Below are positions 36,867-46,092 of a stretch of DNA of 64,000 nt, in pieces. The position numbers were made by a program, and so were the translations under genes. This DNA comes from an uncultured Pseudomonadales bacterium (GTDB lineage Bacteria; Pseudomonadota; Gammaproteobacteria; Pseudomonadales; Pseudohongiellaceae): positions 33,464 to 97,463 of the forward strand of contig CALSUH010000006.1 of assembly GCA_943789485.1 (NCBI GenBank), in the 5' to 3' direction. Position 1 is the stretch's first letter; each line of letters starts with the position of its first letter. Below the pieces are notes generated by a model. The model was not told the origin of the DNA, did no database searches, and saw nothing but the letters and a program-made list of their open reading frames with translations.

Positions 36867-36968
36867 AATACACTCCCTGTAAATAAGGTCTAGATAGACA
36901 AGTTTAGGCGAGAGGACGTCAAGATGAGAAATTTTGGCTCAAAATACAGGAATATGCTTCATTATTCG

Positions 36969-37964
36969 CTAACTCAGAATGGGCAGTCTTTGAAGAAGCC
37001 ACCAAACGGAGATTGGGCCAATGAAATAGGCCGGCAACAAATTGCTCAGACTAACGCCTGGCGCAATAGTTAATCTTGGCCGCCAATAATTAATGATGAA
37101 ACCAAGTAACAGGCATCCAGCCACCACCATCAATTGTCCTACTTCCAAACCAATGTTAAACAACAACAAAGCCCAAAGTGCAGCGTCATCTGGCAATCCG
37201 ACTTCACGAAGTACGCCAGCGAACCCTAATCCATGCACAAGGCCAAACCCGAAAGCAATTGCCCAGGGATAGTTGGATGTTATAGAGGGAGTTTTGCTCA
37301 ACATCTCAACTGCCATGAAAAGCAGGCTCAGCGCGATCAGCGCTTCTACCGCGGATTGAGAAATTTGCAGAATCTCGAAGGTAGACAGCGCCAACGTTAT
37401 AGAATGTGCGATTGTAAATGCGGTGATGGTGGCAAGTAGTCTCCATCTCTCTGTAATCAATACCATTAGGGCAATAACGAACAAGACGTGGTCGAGTCCT
37501 GCCAGCAAGTGCTCTATACCCAATTCGAGATAGGCTGGAAGTAGAGGAGAATCGGCCTCACCTAAATTAACGACCGGGTTGTCAGGCCTGACAACGAAAC
37601 GTTGCACGCTGCCATCAAGGTGCGTGATGCTCACTAGTACCTCACTGACACCCGGATACAGGTTGCGAATAGCCAGTGTGGATTGCGAGAGTGCTTGGTC
37701 ACAGTATTCTTGCCAGCTTTGAATCAAGGTGCCTTCCTGACGCTGGCTGATGATTTCAGCGCCGATACGGCAACCTCCAAGATCCAAGGCTAAGTCTGGA
37801 CGGAATCCGGGCACAAGCGGTTGCCGCAGCGTAGCTGAGACTCCCTCTTCTGTTTCAAGCAGCTGAGCAAATGCCGGGCGCATCTCATGGGCGAAACATT
37901 GTGAGGCAACTAGCCAGAATATCGCGATTAGGCTGCTAGACTTTATGAATCCCTTACTGATCAT
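36969..37964 (-). CDS. HupE/UreJ-family membrane protein, copy 2
   Basis: A 331-residue paralogue of 13633-14604 with the same plan: signal peptide (LIAIFWLVASQCFA), exported domain opening HEMRPAFAQLLE, then six to seven helices with GIEHLLAGLDHVLFVIALMV, TAFTIAHSITLALSTFEIL and GFGLVHGLGFAGVLREVGLP. Last gene of the DUF3604-PpiC-HupE set, 12 bp after PpiC. The two copies are clearly diverged, so the set was not recently duplicated within the array; separate acquisition is more likely. Confidence 0.86.
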   Translation of the reverse strand: MISKGFIKSSSLIAIFWLVASQCFAHEMRPAFAQLLETEEGVSATLRQPLVPGFRPDLALDLGGCRIGAEIISQRQEGTLIQSWQEYCDQALSQSTLAIRNLYPGVSEVLVSITHLDGSVQRFVVRPDNPVVNLGEADSPLLPAYLELGIEHLLAGLDHVLFVIALMVLITERWRLLATITAFTIAHSITLALSTFEILQISQSAVEALIALSLLFMAVEMLSKTPSITSNYPWAIAFGFGLVHGLGFAGVLREVGLPDDAALWALLLFNIGLEVGQLMVVAGCLLLGFIINYWRPRLTIAPGVSLSNLLPAYFIGPISVWWLLQRLPILS

Positions 37965-37976
37965 CCATCCTTCTTC

Positions 37977-38756
37977 TTATTCTTCATTCCGAACGATGTC
38001 ATAGTTCGGCCGGACTTGTTCGATGAAGTCCGCTTGTGCCTGCATTCGTAATTCGAAGGTGTAGTCGCCGAGGATTGTTGCGCGAATATCTTCAAATGGT
38101 GCTACGGAGGAGGAATTTTTCTCAAGCAACTTCACCAGGTGCCAACCAAAAGTACTCTGAATAGGACCCTGCCAACTGGGAGCTGAATCAAAACTATTGA
38201 GCGAACGCGTAAACTCGGGACCGAATGTGCTGGCAACTTGCAGTGGTGATTGACGGACATTCATTCGGCTCTGCATCGATGGCTGCGCCAGGTCTGCAAT
38301 CGATTCTCCTGCACTGAGTGCGCCGGTTGCCGCATCGCGAGATTGGAATTGCAATTGCTCGAAGGACACACTCGACGGAACTTCGTATCGCTCTTGATTC
38401 GCTTCGAAATAGGCCCTGAGCTCTTCTTCCGTCGGCGTGAGCTCGGCTTCCTGCTCGGCAATAAATTGCATCTTCTGAATCATACGCCGGCGAATAATTT
38501 CATCTTCTTCGTCCAGGCTGAGGCGTATGGACTCACGACGCCAGATCTCTTCAGAGACCCAATCATCGACGAGGCTGGCAATCTCTGCCTCGGTTGGTTC
38601 GCGTTGTACTTGTGCGGCCCACAGCGCCGCCACTTGCCGCTCAAGCGCAGCATCCACAACTATGGTATCGAGTGGATCGGAGGTTTGTTCATCGACAACA
38701 AAAATTACTATGCCCAAAACCACAAACCAGAACACGTGGCTCTTCAAGAATTTCAT
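37977..38756 (-). CDS. membrane-anchored PpiC-type peptidyl-prolyl isomerase, copy 2
   Basis: A 259-residue paralogue of 12845-13636. N-terminal anchor FWFVVLGIVIFVVDEQ, helical chaperone part (EIASLVDDWVSEEIWRRESI, RLSLDEEDEIIRRRMIQKMQ) and parvulin domain (SSVSFEQLQFQSRDA, SWQGPIQSTFGWHLVKLLEK). The conserved phrases VVDEQ and WQGP-x-QS-x-FG-x-HL are shared with copy 1. It starts 2 bp after the DUF3604 stop, so translation is almost certainly coupled. Confidence 0.86.
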   Translation of the reverse strand: MKFLKSHVFWFVVLGIVIFVVDEQTSDPLDTIVVDAALERQVAALWAAQVQREPTEAEIASLVDDWVSEEIWRRESIRLSLDEEDEIIRRRMIQKMQFIAEQEAELTPTEEELRAYFEANQERYEVPSSVSFEQLQFQSRDAATGALSAGESIADLAQPSMQSRMNVRQSPLQVASTFGPEFTRSLNSFDSAPSWQGPIQSTFGWHLVKLLEKNSSSVAPFEDIRATILGDYTFELRMQAQADFIEQVRPNYDIVRNEE

Positions 38757-38758
38757 AA

Positions 38759-40807
38759 TTAGCCCGTGCTAGGTCGAATCCATATTGGCGAAGTATAGGC
38801 ACGTTCCTGAATAGTCGCCGGATAATCTGGTCGCGGTTCGTAGCCTTCCTTGAGCGCATCCCAAGTTGACCATCGACAAGTCGGGTTCTCGAGTACACGT
38901 GCGTAATAGAATGCTCGGACGGACGGATCGAAGTCAGGATCAACCCATACGGTTTTCAACTCAGCGGCACCGACATTAGCCGAAATCGAGCAGTCTTCGA
39001 GGTTCACCTGTGCACCATTGTCACCGCAGCGATGAGATTGCGCATCGACAGCAAGGCCATCCGAACAGGCTACATCAAACACTTGTTCATGGGCTTCACC
39101 ATCGACGGTCCAGCCTTTGATGATCTGCAGCCTTTGTAGCGGCGCGCTTAATGCATCCTGAGTGGCCCAGGCAATAAAGCGCGGGGCCCGGTCGCCGTCT
39201 GGCAACAAATCTGAACCCATGGATACACCTTCACTATATGCGGTCTCGAGCATATCAGGTGCTGCAAGCGTTTCATCGGTGAAGCCGTAACCGCCAAAAA
39301 AGCGAACTTTGATGCGTGTGCCGGTGGTAGCAAAAGTTTCCTTACGTCGAAACGCGTTGTAAATAGACTCTCGGGTATTGTCTTCCGCCCAGACGCCGGT
39401 AATTCCTGATGCGCCCCAGGTTATAGCTGACCCAGTGTTGTAAACACCGGCATCAAATTCCCTGACCTGATTCGGTGTATTCTCAAGTCTGCGCTCTCCT
39501 TCTTCAGCACTCAACGGAACTGCTCCAGTCAGTTGAGGTGTAGCATCACGCAGTCCAGTCTTGCCATAGAAGTCAGATTCGTCATCACCAATGGCAGCCA
39601 TGTGTGTATCAGAAGCACCAACAAAACCGAATTCAAAAGGATTCTCCATTCCCTGGTCTTCAAACGACAATCCATTCAGCAGAGCTTCTCGCGCATAGCT
39701 ACCGACAGGTTCGGAATACAAATTGGTTGCGATGCGATAAGGCATGATTTCAAAATCGGCCCATTCATCATTGTCCGACAACAAGGGGTGGGTTTCCGAA
39801 GTACCTTTAATTTGTGTGATTTCGATAAGCGGTTCATTACGAATTCGCTGAGAAGAATAAGCGTCATCGAGTGGATTGCCTGCCCAATCCACAAGCTTGA
39901 ACATTTGCCCGTTGGAACCGTTCGAATTGTGAGGAATAGCTAGTGATTCAATTCCCTCATCGCGCAAGCCATCCATCCAATCCCATAAGTCTTCCGGATT
40001 TCTACTGTGCACTCGAGAGAAAGGCACTGCTGGAAGTTTATCGGCGTCGCGAAAGATAACGTTGCGATGCAAATTTCCGCGGTCGGCCGACGAGGTGGTG
40101 TACTCATAAGCAACAAAGGTCGTGAACTCACCTGGCTTGTTATATTGTTCAGCGGCGGCAACAGTATCTTTCCAAGCATCGCGCGTGATGTCATGTACCA
40201 TGTCTTGACTAAGCGTCCCATCTCTAATCATACCTGCGGCATCACCGAGAAAAGAACTGAAAGCCCTGGCACGTTGCGGCGAGAGACCAGGTATTAGATT
40301 TTCTGGTGCATTGAGATTCTCCATGTAGTCTAAATTCATAATTCTGGCTATCTCAGAACTCGGGTCGGCTGCCTGACGCGACACACCGAGATACATGGCG
40401 TGATCGGTGACCGCATAAAAATCCAGGGGCACGCGTAATGTCATATCGAAACCAGCCGGGTGCTGGATAGTATCGCCCAGGGCATAACGATAGGCGTCAT
40501 AAGGTGTCGCCAAAGTGCCAAAGGCAAAAGCATCGAACGAATAAGTGGTGTGAACATGCAAGTCGCCAAAGAGCGCGGTTCGCGTGGCATTCTTTTCCGG
40601 GAGTGCGCTGAAAATGTCGTTAGGAATTGTTAGCAGGCCTTGCTGAATTCCAGACGATCCTGTCGGGCCTGCTGCAGCGTTGTCAGGGGCTTCTGCTCCT
40701 GTACTAGTTTCTGCGTCAGCGACATCAACTGTTTGAACTGTTTCAGTTTCGCTGCCACAGGCAGCGAGCAATAAGGCACTGCATAAAGTTAAGGCTCGCA
40801 GGTTCAT
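38759..40807 (-). CDS. DUF3604 lipoprotein, copy 2, intact
   Basis: A 682-residue exported lipoprotein (lipobox LLLAACGSE, Cys 17). DUF3604 blocks in order: RTALFGDLHVHTTYSFDAFA (residues 76-95; metal-like D-x-H-x-H), LDFYAVTDHAMYLGV, FTTFVAYEYTTSSADRGNLH, ESLAIPHNSNGSNGQMF, IRNEPLIEITQIKGTSETHP, GFVGASDTHMAAIG, GITGVWAEDNTRESIYNAFR and a beta-rich tail ending TSPIWIRPS. The PHP-like ligands suggest a metal-dependent hydrolase acting outside the cell; the substrate is unknown. Downstream of a sulfatase and directly upstream of PpiC and HupE. Confidence 0.9.
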   Translation of the reverse strand: MNLRALTLCSALLLAACGSETETVQTVDVADAETSTGAEAPDNAAAGPTGSSGIQQGLLTIPNDIFSALPEKNATRTALFGDLHVHTTYSFDAFAFGTLATPYDAYRYALGDTIQHPAGFDMTLRVPLDFYAVTDHAMYLGVSRQAADPSSEIARIMNLDYMENLNAPENLIPGLSPQRARAFSSFLGDAAGMIRDGTLSQDMVHDITRDAWKDTVAAAEQYNKPGEFTTFVAYEYTTSSADRGNLHRNVIFRDADKLPAVPFSRVHSRNPEDLWDWMDGLRDEGIESLAIPHNSNGSNGQMFKLVDWAGNPLDDAYSSQRIRNEPLIEITQIKGTSETHPLLSDNDEWADFEIMPYRIATNLYSEPVGSYAREALLNGLSFEDQGMENPFEFGFVGASDTHMAAIGDDESDFYGKTGLRDATPQLTGAVPLSAEEGERRLENTPNQVREFDAGVYNTGSAITWGASGITGVWAEDNTRESIYNAFRRKETFATTGTRIKVRFFGGYGFTDETLAAPDMLETAYSEGVSMGSDLLPDGDRAPRFIAWATQDALSAPLQRLQIIKGWTVDGEAHEQVFDVACSDGLAVDAQSHRCGDNGAQVNLEDCSISANVGAAELKTVWVDPDFDPSVRAFYYARVLENPTCRWSTWDALKEGYEPRPDYPATIQERAYTSPIWIRPSTG

Positions 40808-40959
40808 TTTCTTTCTCCGATATTATTGATTGAGGACCCTCTGATCAATTCTATGACTACTCTGGCTTTCAGCAAAAAGGTTTCAGGCTTTCGACTGTTG
40901 ATTGGCGATCTGTGACAAGTGTTACTACTCATTTATCCTTTTTGACAGACTGTCCTAAC

Positions 40960-42570
40960 TCAATCCGCCAGGCCCTCTGGCAACGCTGCTTGCCAACCCT
41001 GCGCCAGTCTCTGTGAAAGCTCAGCCACCCGACCCGCGTGCTCAGGTTCATCCGCCAGGTTGTTGAATTCCATGGGATCCTGTTGCAGATCGTACAGCTC
41101 CTGCATTGTCGCACCGGCACCCTCGAGTGGAGACCATTGTGTGTAACGATATCGATCAGTTCGAATAGTGAGGCCGTCATGACCTTCGCGCCTTGACTGG
41201 GAGAAGGCAGCCGACTTCCACTGACGAGTTGGGTTTTCTAACAAGGGTACAAAACTTAAGCCTTCCAGATCATGTGCCGGTTTCGGTAGATCAACGAGCT
41301 CGGCCAATGTGGGGTACAGATCCACCAGTTCAACCAGTCCCGGCGCAACGCTACCGGCGTTGCTGCCATCGGGAAGTCGCACGATAAGTGGGACCCGTAT
41401 GGATTCATCAAATTGGACGCTCTTACGCCACAGCCCACCGTGTTCGTTTAGCTGAAATCCGTGATCGCTGGTAAACACCACGATGGTGGATTCCGCAAGA
41501 CCCAGGTCTTCAAGCGCCTGCATCAATTCACCCACGTAGGTATCCGTCATTGTCACCGTGGCATGATAGGCGGCGATGGCTTGTTTCTGTTGGGCTTCGG
41601 AGAGCCTGGAATCAAACTCGCTGACTTCGGACGCAGGTCCAGGGATATCAATAGTGTCACCCTCGCGTTGAGGAGGTAACTGGATCTGATCTAGCGGGTG
41701 TTGGTCGAAGAACTTGGCTGGCCCTACCCAGGGTTGATGCGGTTTGTGAAAACCCGCTGCAATGAAAAATGGCTTGTCGCGATTCTGGGCCATTAACTGG
41801 ATGATGCGTTGCGCCGTAGTTCCATCCGGAGTCATGCGCGCTAATTCATCTGTAGCGCGCCAGGACAATGGCAGTCCCAAGGGTCTGCCTCCAACGCTTC
41901 TGAGCACCTCTTGTCGATTCATGCCGTTTTCAGAACCTGTCGTCCAGGTGATGTCGCGCACTTCCGAACTATCTTGGCCAGGTAGATATCCTGGAAAGTG
42001 TACGATGGCCCCGGGTTCACGGGACAAGGCAAAATTGGAACTATCCCAGTCGACCATATGTTCATAGCTGTTGTGACCCACTTTGCCGACTCGCGCGGTA
42101 TAGTACCCATGGTCATCGAAGTGCTCAGGCAAGAATCGTAGCTCATCACTCATGGTTTCAAGCGGCGGTTGTCGCGTGGTATGCACTCCGTGTGTCGCCG
42201 GTCTTAGCCCACTGAGAAGCGATGCGCGTGACGGATTACACAGTGGGTTTTGTACAAAAGCATTCTCGAAGCGAATACCCTGGGCGGCGAGTTCGTCCAG
42301 GTTTGGCGTACTCACCGTGGCGTAGTGAGGTCGAGTCTCTGATTTTGCATAGGACCCCAGCGCCAGGTTCAGATCGTCCGCAATAATAAATAAAATATTA
42401 AGCCGATCGTCTTGTGCCATATCTCGCGCTGGCGCAGCGGCGTTCAACAAAGCGGACACTGTGAAGTCGTTGCTCTGGGCAATGGCTGTTGTACTTAGGC
42501 CTGCGAGCAGCAATACACAACAGAGGGCTGTTGGCTCAAAGAGGTTTTTCACATTTTTTGTCCTTCTCAT
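40960..42570 (-). CDS. exported type I sulfatase (arylsulfatase/iduronate-sulfatase-like)
   Basis: A 536-residue enzyme from MRRTKNVKNLFEPTALC; a start ten codons earlier is possible. Signal region LCCVLLLAGLSTTAIAQ. Metal-binding DD in LFIIADDLNLALGSY, and signature CNPSRASLLSGLRP (Cys 111) for conversion to formylglycine. Others are RVGKVGHNSYE, AGFHKPHQPWVGPAKF and VFTSDHGFQLNEHGGLWRK, which fits the iduronate-2-sulfatase branch. It would desulfate polysaccharides or sulfated small molecules in the periplasm. It needs a sulfatase-maturing enzyme not in this window. Same strand as the DUF3604 set, 150 bp upstream of it. Confidence 0.92.
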   Translation of the reverse strand: MRRTKNVKNLFEPTALCCVLLLAGLSTTAIAQSNDFTVSALLNAAAPARDMAQDDRLNILFIIADDLNLALGSYAKSETRPHYATVSTPNLDELAAQGIRFENAFVQNPLCNPSRASLLSGLRPATHGVHTTRQPPLETMSDELRFLPEHFDDHGYYTARVGKVGHNSYEHMVDWDSSNFALSREPGAIVHFPGYLPGQDSSEVRDITWTTGSENGMNRQEVLRSVGGRPLGLPLSWRATDELARMTPDGTTAQRIIQLMAQNRDKPFFIAAGFHKPHQPWVGPAKFFDQHPLDQIQLPPQREGDTIDIPGPASEVSEFDSRLSEAQQKQAIAAYHATVTMTDTYVGELMQALEDLGLAESTIVVFTSDHGFQLNEHGGLWRKSVQFDESIRVPLIVRLPDGSNAGSVAPGLVELVDLYPTLAELVDLPKPAHDLEGLSFVPLLENPTRQWKSAAFSQSRREGHDGLTIRTDRYRYTQWSPLEGAGATMQELYDLQQDPMEFNNLADEPEHAGRVAELSQRLAQGWQAALPEGLAD

Positions 42571-42673
42571 CCATTTATCCCTATTTTTTATTCTTGTCAA
42601 TTTGTTTACACAGCTTAAGTTAGTTGTTCGGCCTAAAATGGAGAGCGATTGTTTTCTTAGATTCTTACATTTG

Positions 42674-43705
42674 TTAGTTCCCAGTTTCAGACTCTCGCTG
42701 TTCTTTCATCCGTTCGCCACGAAGAATATTTGCCATGCCATAGTTACCTTCGTGACAGGCATATTCATAGAGCTGCCCAGCTACTTTAGTCATTGGAATA
42801 ATGGCGGTAATTTTATCCGTAAAGGTTGAAGGGTCGTCCAGTGTCCACTCATAGTCAATTGTATAAGGACCGACGCGAGTAAATCGTTCAGTGAGTGTTT
42901 TGTTTTTAGCCGTGCCATAACGGCTATAGCTAGGTGTCAGTTCGCTGAAATTTTTAGAAACGACAACCAAAGTATCATCTTCCCAATAGCCACGCGAATC
43001 ACCGGTCCAAAAGCGCAGATCTTCATCTACGTGGTCGCGCCCATCAAGCGGTACTATGCGAGCGTCGTGGACCATTTCTGTCAGTATTACTGCATGATCT
43101 TTGTTCTGAAAGATTTGCACGTTGGCATTGTATCCACCTCCAGAAAAAGGAGGTCCGGAGTTAAAACCAACGAGACAACGCTCAGAAAGACCGCGGTCTT
43201 CTGGTCCGTCTTTACCTATGCCACCAAAAACTGCCAGAACCGGACGTTCTCCTGGGACATCATCTCCCAAGTTGGCACGATGTACTGCTGAGCCTTCGAC
43301 TCTGGCAGGAAGGCGACCGTTAGGTGGGTAAACCATAAGCGACGTTCTTACGTTTTCTCCAATACCAGCACGCTCATACCAGAAATTGTTGTATCCGCCC
43401 GGGTTAGCACCGGCAGGTGGCGCTTGCGGATTAATCACCAGCTCGGCTTCACTTGCGTCTGCCGCTTCTCGTTCCTCTTGTTGGAGAATGCGATCTGCTT
43501 CGACTTCCTCGGGCGTTAGGTATTCCCTAGTACCAAATCGCTCGGGTCGCTGCATAGGCGTATTGGAGACAAAATTCCAAACCCCCTGCAAGTCAGGTTG
43601 ATCCCACTCAGTGCGTGGCACGGTATAATTATCAACTGTTTGTGCCACCGCGATGTTCAGGGAAGCAATCAAACTTGAAACAATCAGAAAGAGTCTTATT
43701 TTCAT
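42674..43705 (-). CDS. secreted protein of uncharacterised family
   Basis: A 343-residue protein with a signal peptide (LFLIVSSLIASLNIAVAQ). Conserved-looking phrases are PDLQGVWNFVSNTPMQRPER, TREYLTPEEVEA, RTSLMVYPPNGRLPARVEGS, LSERCLVGFNSGPP, FWTGDSRGYWEDDTLVVVSK and YEYACHEGNYGMANILRGER. I recognise this as a widespread family of unknown function in marine and soil bacteria, commonly near sulfatases and quinoproteins. No catalytic motif is evident. It precedes the sulfatase on the same strand by about 100 bp and could share its transcript. Confidence 0.72.
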   Translation of the reverse strand: MKIRLFLIVSSLIASLNIAVAQTVDNYTVPRTEWDQPDLQGVWNFVSNTPMQRPERFGTREYLTPEEVEADRILQQEEREAADASEAELVINPQAPPAGANPGGYNNFWYERAGIGENVRTSLMVYPPNGRLPARVEGSAVHRANLGDDVPGERPVLAVFGGIGKDGPEDRGLSERCLVGFNSGPPFSGGGYNANVQIFQNKDHAVILTEMVHDARIVPLDGRDHVDEDLRFWTGDSRGYWEDDTLVVVSKNFSELTPSYSRYGTAKNKTLTERFTRVGPYTIDYEWTLDDPSTFTDKITAIIPMTKVAGQLYEYACHEGNYGMANILRGERMKEQRESETGN

Positions 43706-43779
43706 AGCATTCTCAACATAATATTTGGATCTGGCGCTTATTGATCTGTGTGTTTAAATCCTACTCCCGCAAATACACT

Positions 43780-44136
43780 TCATTCAAGCTTTTTGAATTC
43801 TAACGGAAACGGACCTTGCTGGGTGGAGAGTTCCCCGCGCAGCTCATTATCAACAAAGGCTAGTGTCGCGGTGCTGCCATTCCTTGGGCTCTTAAAGCTG
43901 ACTTCTTTACCATCAAATTTAAATTCCTCTAATGAGTTTTCTGCCCTGGGGCCTTTCATAGTGCCTTCTAGGCCATTTGAACCATTTCGAATTACTAATT
44001 GAATACTTATAGACTGACCTTGAGCGCTCATTTCAGACACCCAAGTGCCAAGGATTGCTGCATGGTCAGCTGCGAATGCCTGTCCGCCCAGAAATAGTAG
44101 CGCGGCCAGAGAGATTGATTTAGTGAAAGTTTTCAT
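43780..44136 (-). CDS. small secreted lipocalin-like protein
   Basis: A 118-residue protein with a signal peptide (SLAALLFLGGQAFAA). The mature part is a short beta-barrel-like series: AILGTWVSEMSAQGQSISIQ, LVIRNGSNGLEGTMKGPRAE and FKFDGKEVSFKSPRNGSTAT, resembling small lipocalin-like or DUF-type proteins that measure change upon treatment (G-T-W start). Function unknown. Upstream, 44137-44457 has no gene; it contains stem TTCGATGC-TTC-GCATCGAA (44429-44447), which may end the XRE gene transcript though it lacks a T run. Confidence 0.65.
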   Translation of the reverse strand: MKTFTKSISLAALLFLGGQAFAADHAAILGTWVSEMSAQGQSISIQLVIRNGSNGLEGTMKGPRAENSLEEFKFDGKEVSFKSPRNGSTATLAFVDNELRGELSTQQGPFPLEFKKLE

Positions 44137-44457
44137 CGGTGATTTTCCTTAGAATCGTCGCTGCACCTTTTAAGTAAGGCAGCCATTGCTTGAATAGGAA
44201 CCATTTCATGAATTCCTGTTTTTTAGTCAATACTCCGAATTTGGGCGCCAGGATAGGGTTATAAAGATCCAGCCAAAACACAGAGTGCTTTCAGTTTCTG
44301 ACAGGAATATTAACGATTAAAACGGCAATCCGCACCGGACAAGTCTGTGACATGTCATATAAGACAGGGGGGATTAGAGGATTTGACACTGAATTCAGAG
44401 GCGCCTATAAGCAGAATCGAAGCTTGGATTCGATGCTTCGCATCGAACGATGGAGCC

Positions 44458-45339
44458 CTAGTTAGAACCGCCGAGAATTCTCCGCAAAGTCCCGCTTTCT
44501 ATCTCTTTCACCGAGCGCGACAGATTTTTTAGAGCGTCAGATTGCTGGTCCGCGAGCACCCACCCTTTGGTAGATGTAATTTCGTCGATGCAAGAGAACA
44601 TACTGTCGAAATTTTCGTTCTTAGATTGCACGGTTATCGGTTGCCTTTCATTTGCATAACAGGATAGAAAATCATCAAGGATAAACTCAATTGTCATATC
44701 GGAATTTCGCTGAGGCTCACCTTCAGACATTGAGAGAATTCTGGCAATGAACCTTAAGGTGCTTACTTCTATCAAGGTAACGCTAGCGTTTTCAGATGTC
44801 ACATCTTCCTGCACTCCGAGCAAAGATGGTATTGCCTGATCTCCATAATAACCAGTGAACTCATCTATTGCTGCCACCATGCTAGTCCGTGTTTGATTAT
44901 AAGATTCTAACCAATCGACATCAGAATCGGGAATCTGTGCCTGTGCTTCCGCAAGCTGGGACTGGCCTTCAGACAGTTGACCTATCTGTGAGTAGAGGTC
45001 GTTGATGAGATAGGCTGATACTGCTACAAAAGATGCTGCTATATAAGGCACCCAAGCACGCCATGAACTAGCAAAAGTTGAAACCAGCTCTGGGGAAGGG
45101 TTTGCGTTGCTCGCCTGCTGCTCCCTCTCCTTCTGTCCCAAGGGAGTTGACTCTTTTGCTGGGGGCAAAAAATCTGCAAAGGGAAGATCGAATACAGCTG
45201 CTAGTGCTTTTGCACTCTCTGCCGAAGGCGTGCCATGCCCGTTTTCAATGCGATGAATGGTCCTGACGCTTAAGCCAGTAAAATTCGACAGGTCTCCCTG
45301 TGACCATCCTTTTTCTTTTCTGAGTTCTCTTAAATCCAT
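44458..45339 (-). CDS. XRE-family regulator with transmembrane segment
   Basis: A 293-residue protein. Residues 3-58 are a Cro/C1-type helix-turn-helix (LRKEKGWSQGDLSNFTGLSV, RTIHRIENGHGTPSAESAKA). A linker follows, then one hydrophobic segment (VPYIAASFVAVSAYLIND, about 95-112), then a 170-residue presumably periplasmic domain with coiled-coil QIGQLSEGQSQLAEAQAQIP. This is a one-component membrane-bound transcription factor layout. Targets are unknown. It lies next to junction R5 and could be cargo or cassette regulator. Confidence 0.82.
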   Translation of the reverse strand: MDLRELRKEKGWSQGDLSNFTGLSVRTIHRIENGHGTPSAESAKALAAVFDLPFADFLPPAKESTPLGQKEREQQASNANPSPELVSTFASSWRAWVPYIAASFVAVSAYLINDLYSQIGQLSEGQSQLAEAQAQIPDSDVDWLESYNQTRTSMVAAIDEFTGYYGDQAIPSLLGVQEDVTSENASVTLIEVSTLRFIARILSMSEGEPQRNSDMTIEFILDDFLSCYANERQPITVQSKNENFDSMFSCIDEITSTKGWVLADQQSDALKNLSRSVKEIESGTLRRILGGSN

Positions 45340-45433
45340 ACCTAGCCTTGGGCAGCGTCGATATCACATCGTGGAATGAACTAATCATAGCAAAATCTTG
45401 GGAGGTGGGCAGCAAGCTAGCTCAAGACTAAGG

Positions 45434-45790
45434 GGGGACAGAGTAAAAATAAAGGTGTTTTAGACTAAGAAGTGACGAAATTTTTAGCACACTTGTTAGC
45501 ACACTCTGTTTTCATGCTTGCAACTTGTTGATATTAATGACGAATCGGTCGCACAGTCTACTGAAAATCCTCGTGTCGATGGTTCGATTCCGTCCCTGGG
45601 CACCATATACAAAACAGCCTCGCTTTCAGCGGGGCTTTTTTGTATACGGGGTTCGGGGATTGGATGAGAACCATCGCGGTTCGAAAGCTGCGTCAGCAGC
45701 GCAGACGGCGGAACGCCGCCCGCAGGGGACAAACAGCCCAAAAGCTGTTTGGATCATTCCGTCCCGAGCCGCCAACTCATACTCGCCAAT
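45434..45790 (+). repeat. cassette junction copy R5
   Basis: Edge GGGGACAGAGTAAAAATAAA (45434), boxes TAGCACAC at 45485 and 45497, CGAATCGGTCGCACAGTCTA, tRNA-Phe 3' half at 45561-45605 ending GGGCACCA, terminator, GATGAGAACCATCGCGGTTC, GCAGACGGCGGAACGCCGCC and stem AAACAGC-CCAAAA-GCTGTTT (45731-45750). Colinear with R4 over about 340 bp. Confidence 0.9.
45618..45641 (+). terminator. rho-independent terminator of the tRNA-Phe fragment
   Basis: GCCTCGCT-TTC-AGCGGGGC followed by a T run. Same place as in R4 but with a longer stem and another loop, a compensated variant of the same element. Confidence 0.88.
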
Positions 45791-45806
45791 CTCACGATCC
45801 AAAGAA

Positions 45807-45961
45807 GGGGACACTAATAAGTTAATAACTTAAGAGTTCACAGCGTTTCGTTGAGCTGGCGGTTGGCTGCACATTTTCCTTAAGGCAGAAGGTTCTACGG
45901 AGTGGCAATAGAGAGAATGTTCCAAGTTGGTCTTGTTAAGTTATTATCTTATTAGTGTCCC
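45807..45961. mobile_element. MITE-like element with 26-bp terminal inverted repeats
   Basis: A 155-bp non-coding unit. Left end GGGACACTAATAAG followed by TTAATAACTTAA (45808-45833) and right end TTAAGTTATTATCT followed by TATTAGTGTCCC (45936-45961) are inverted with one mismatch in 26. No reading frame inside. Related single ends occur just after it (GTTAAATTGTGAGTGTCCCC, 45977-45996) and at 35346-35365 (GTTAAGTTGTAGCTGTCCCC). A transposase for it is not in the window. Confidence 0.65.
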
Positions 45962-46092
45962 TAAGTCTTTTCGAGTTGTTAAATTGTGAGTGTCCCCTGG
46001 CACCCTTTTTTTAACTTGGCATTACCGAAAAGAAACATTTTGGCGAGGAATAGAACTGACATGCACTCCATACCTGGGTCGTTGGCGATGAC

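Noticed and set aside
40843..40865. Regulatory palindrome TTGAT...ATCAA upstream of DUF3604 copy 2
   Set aside because: Spacing and arms do not match FNR or CRP sites well, and it is not repeated at other copies.
45496..45741. Minus-strand reading frame with DGIEPSTRGFSVDCATDS-like sequence (also near 51833)
   Set aside because: It is the reverse complement of the tRNA-Phe 3' half and its flanks, a well-known source of spurious protein predictions.
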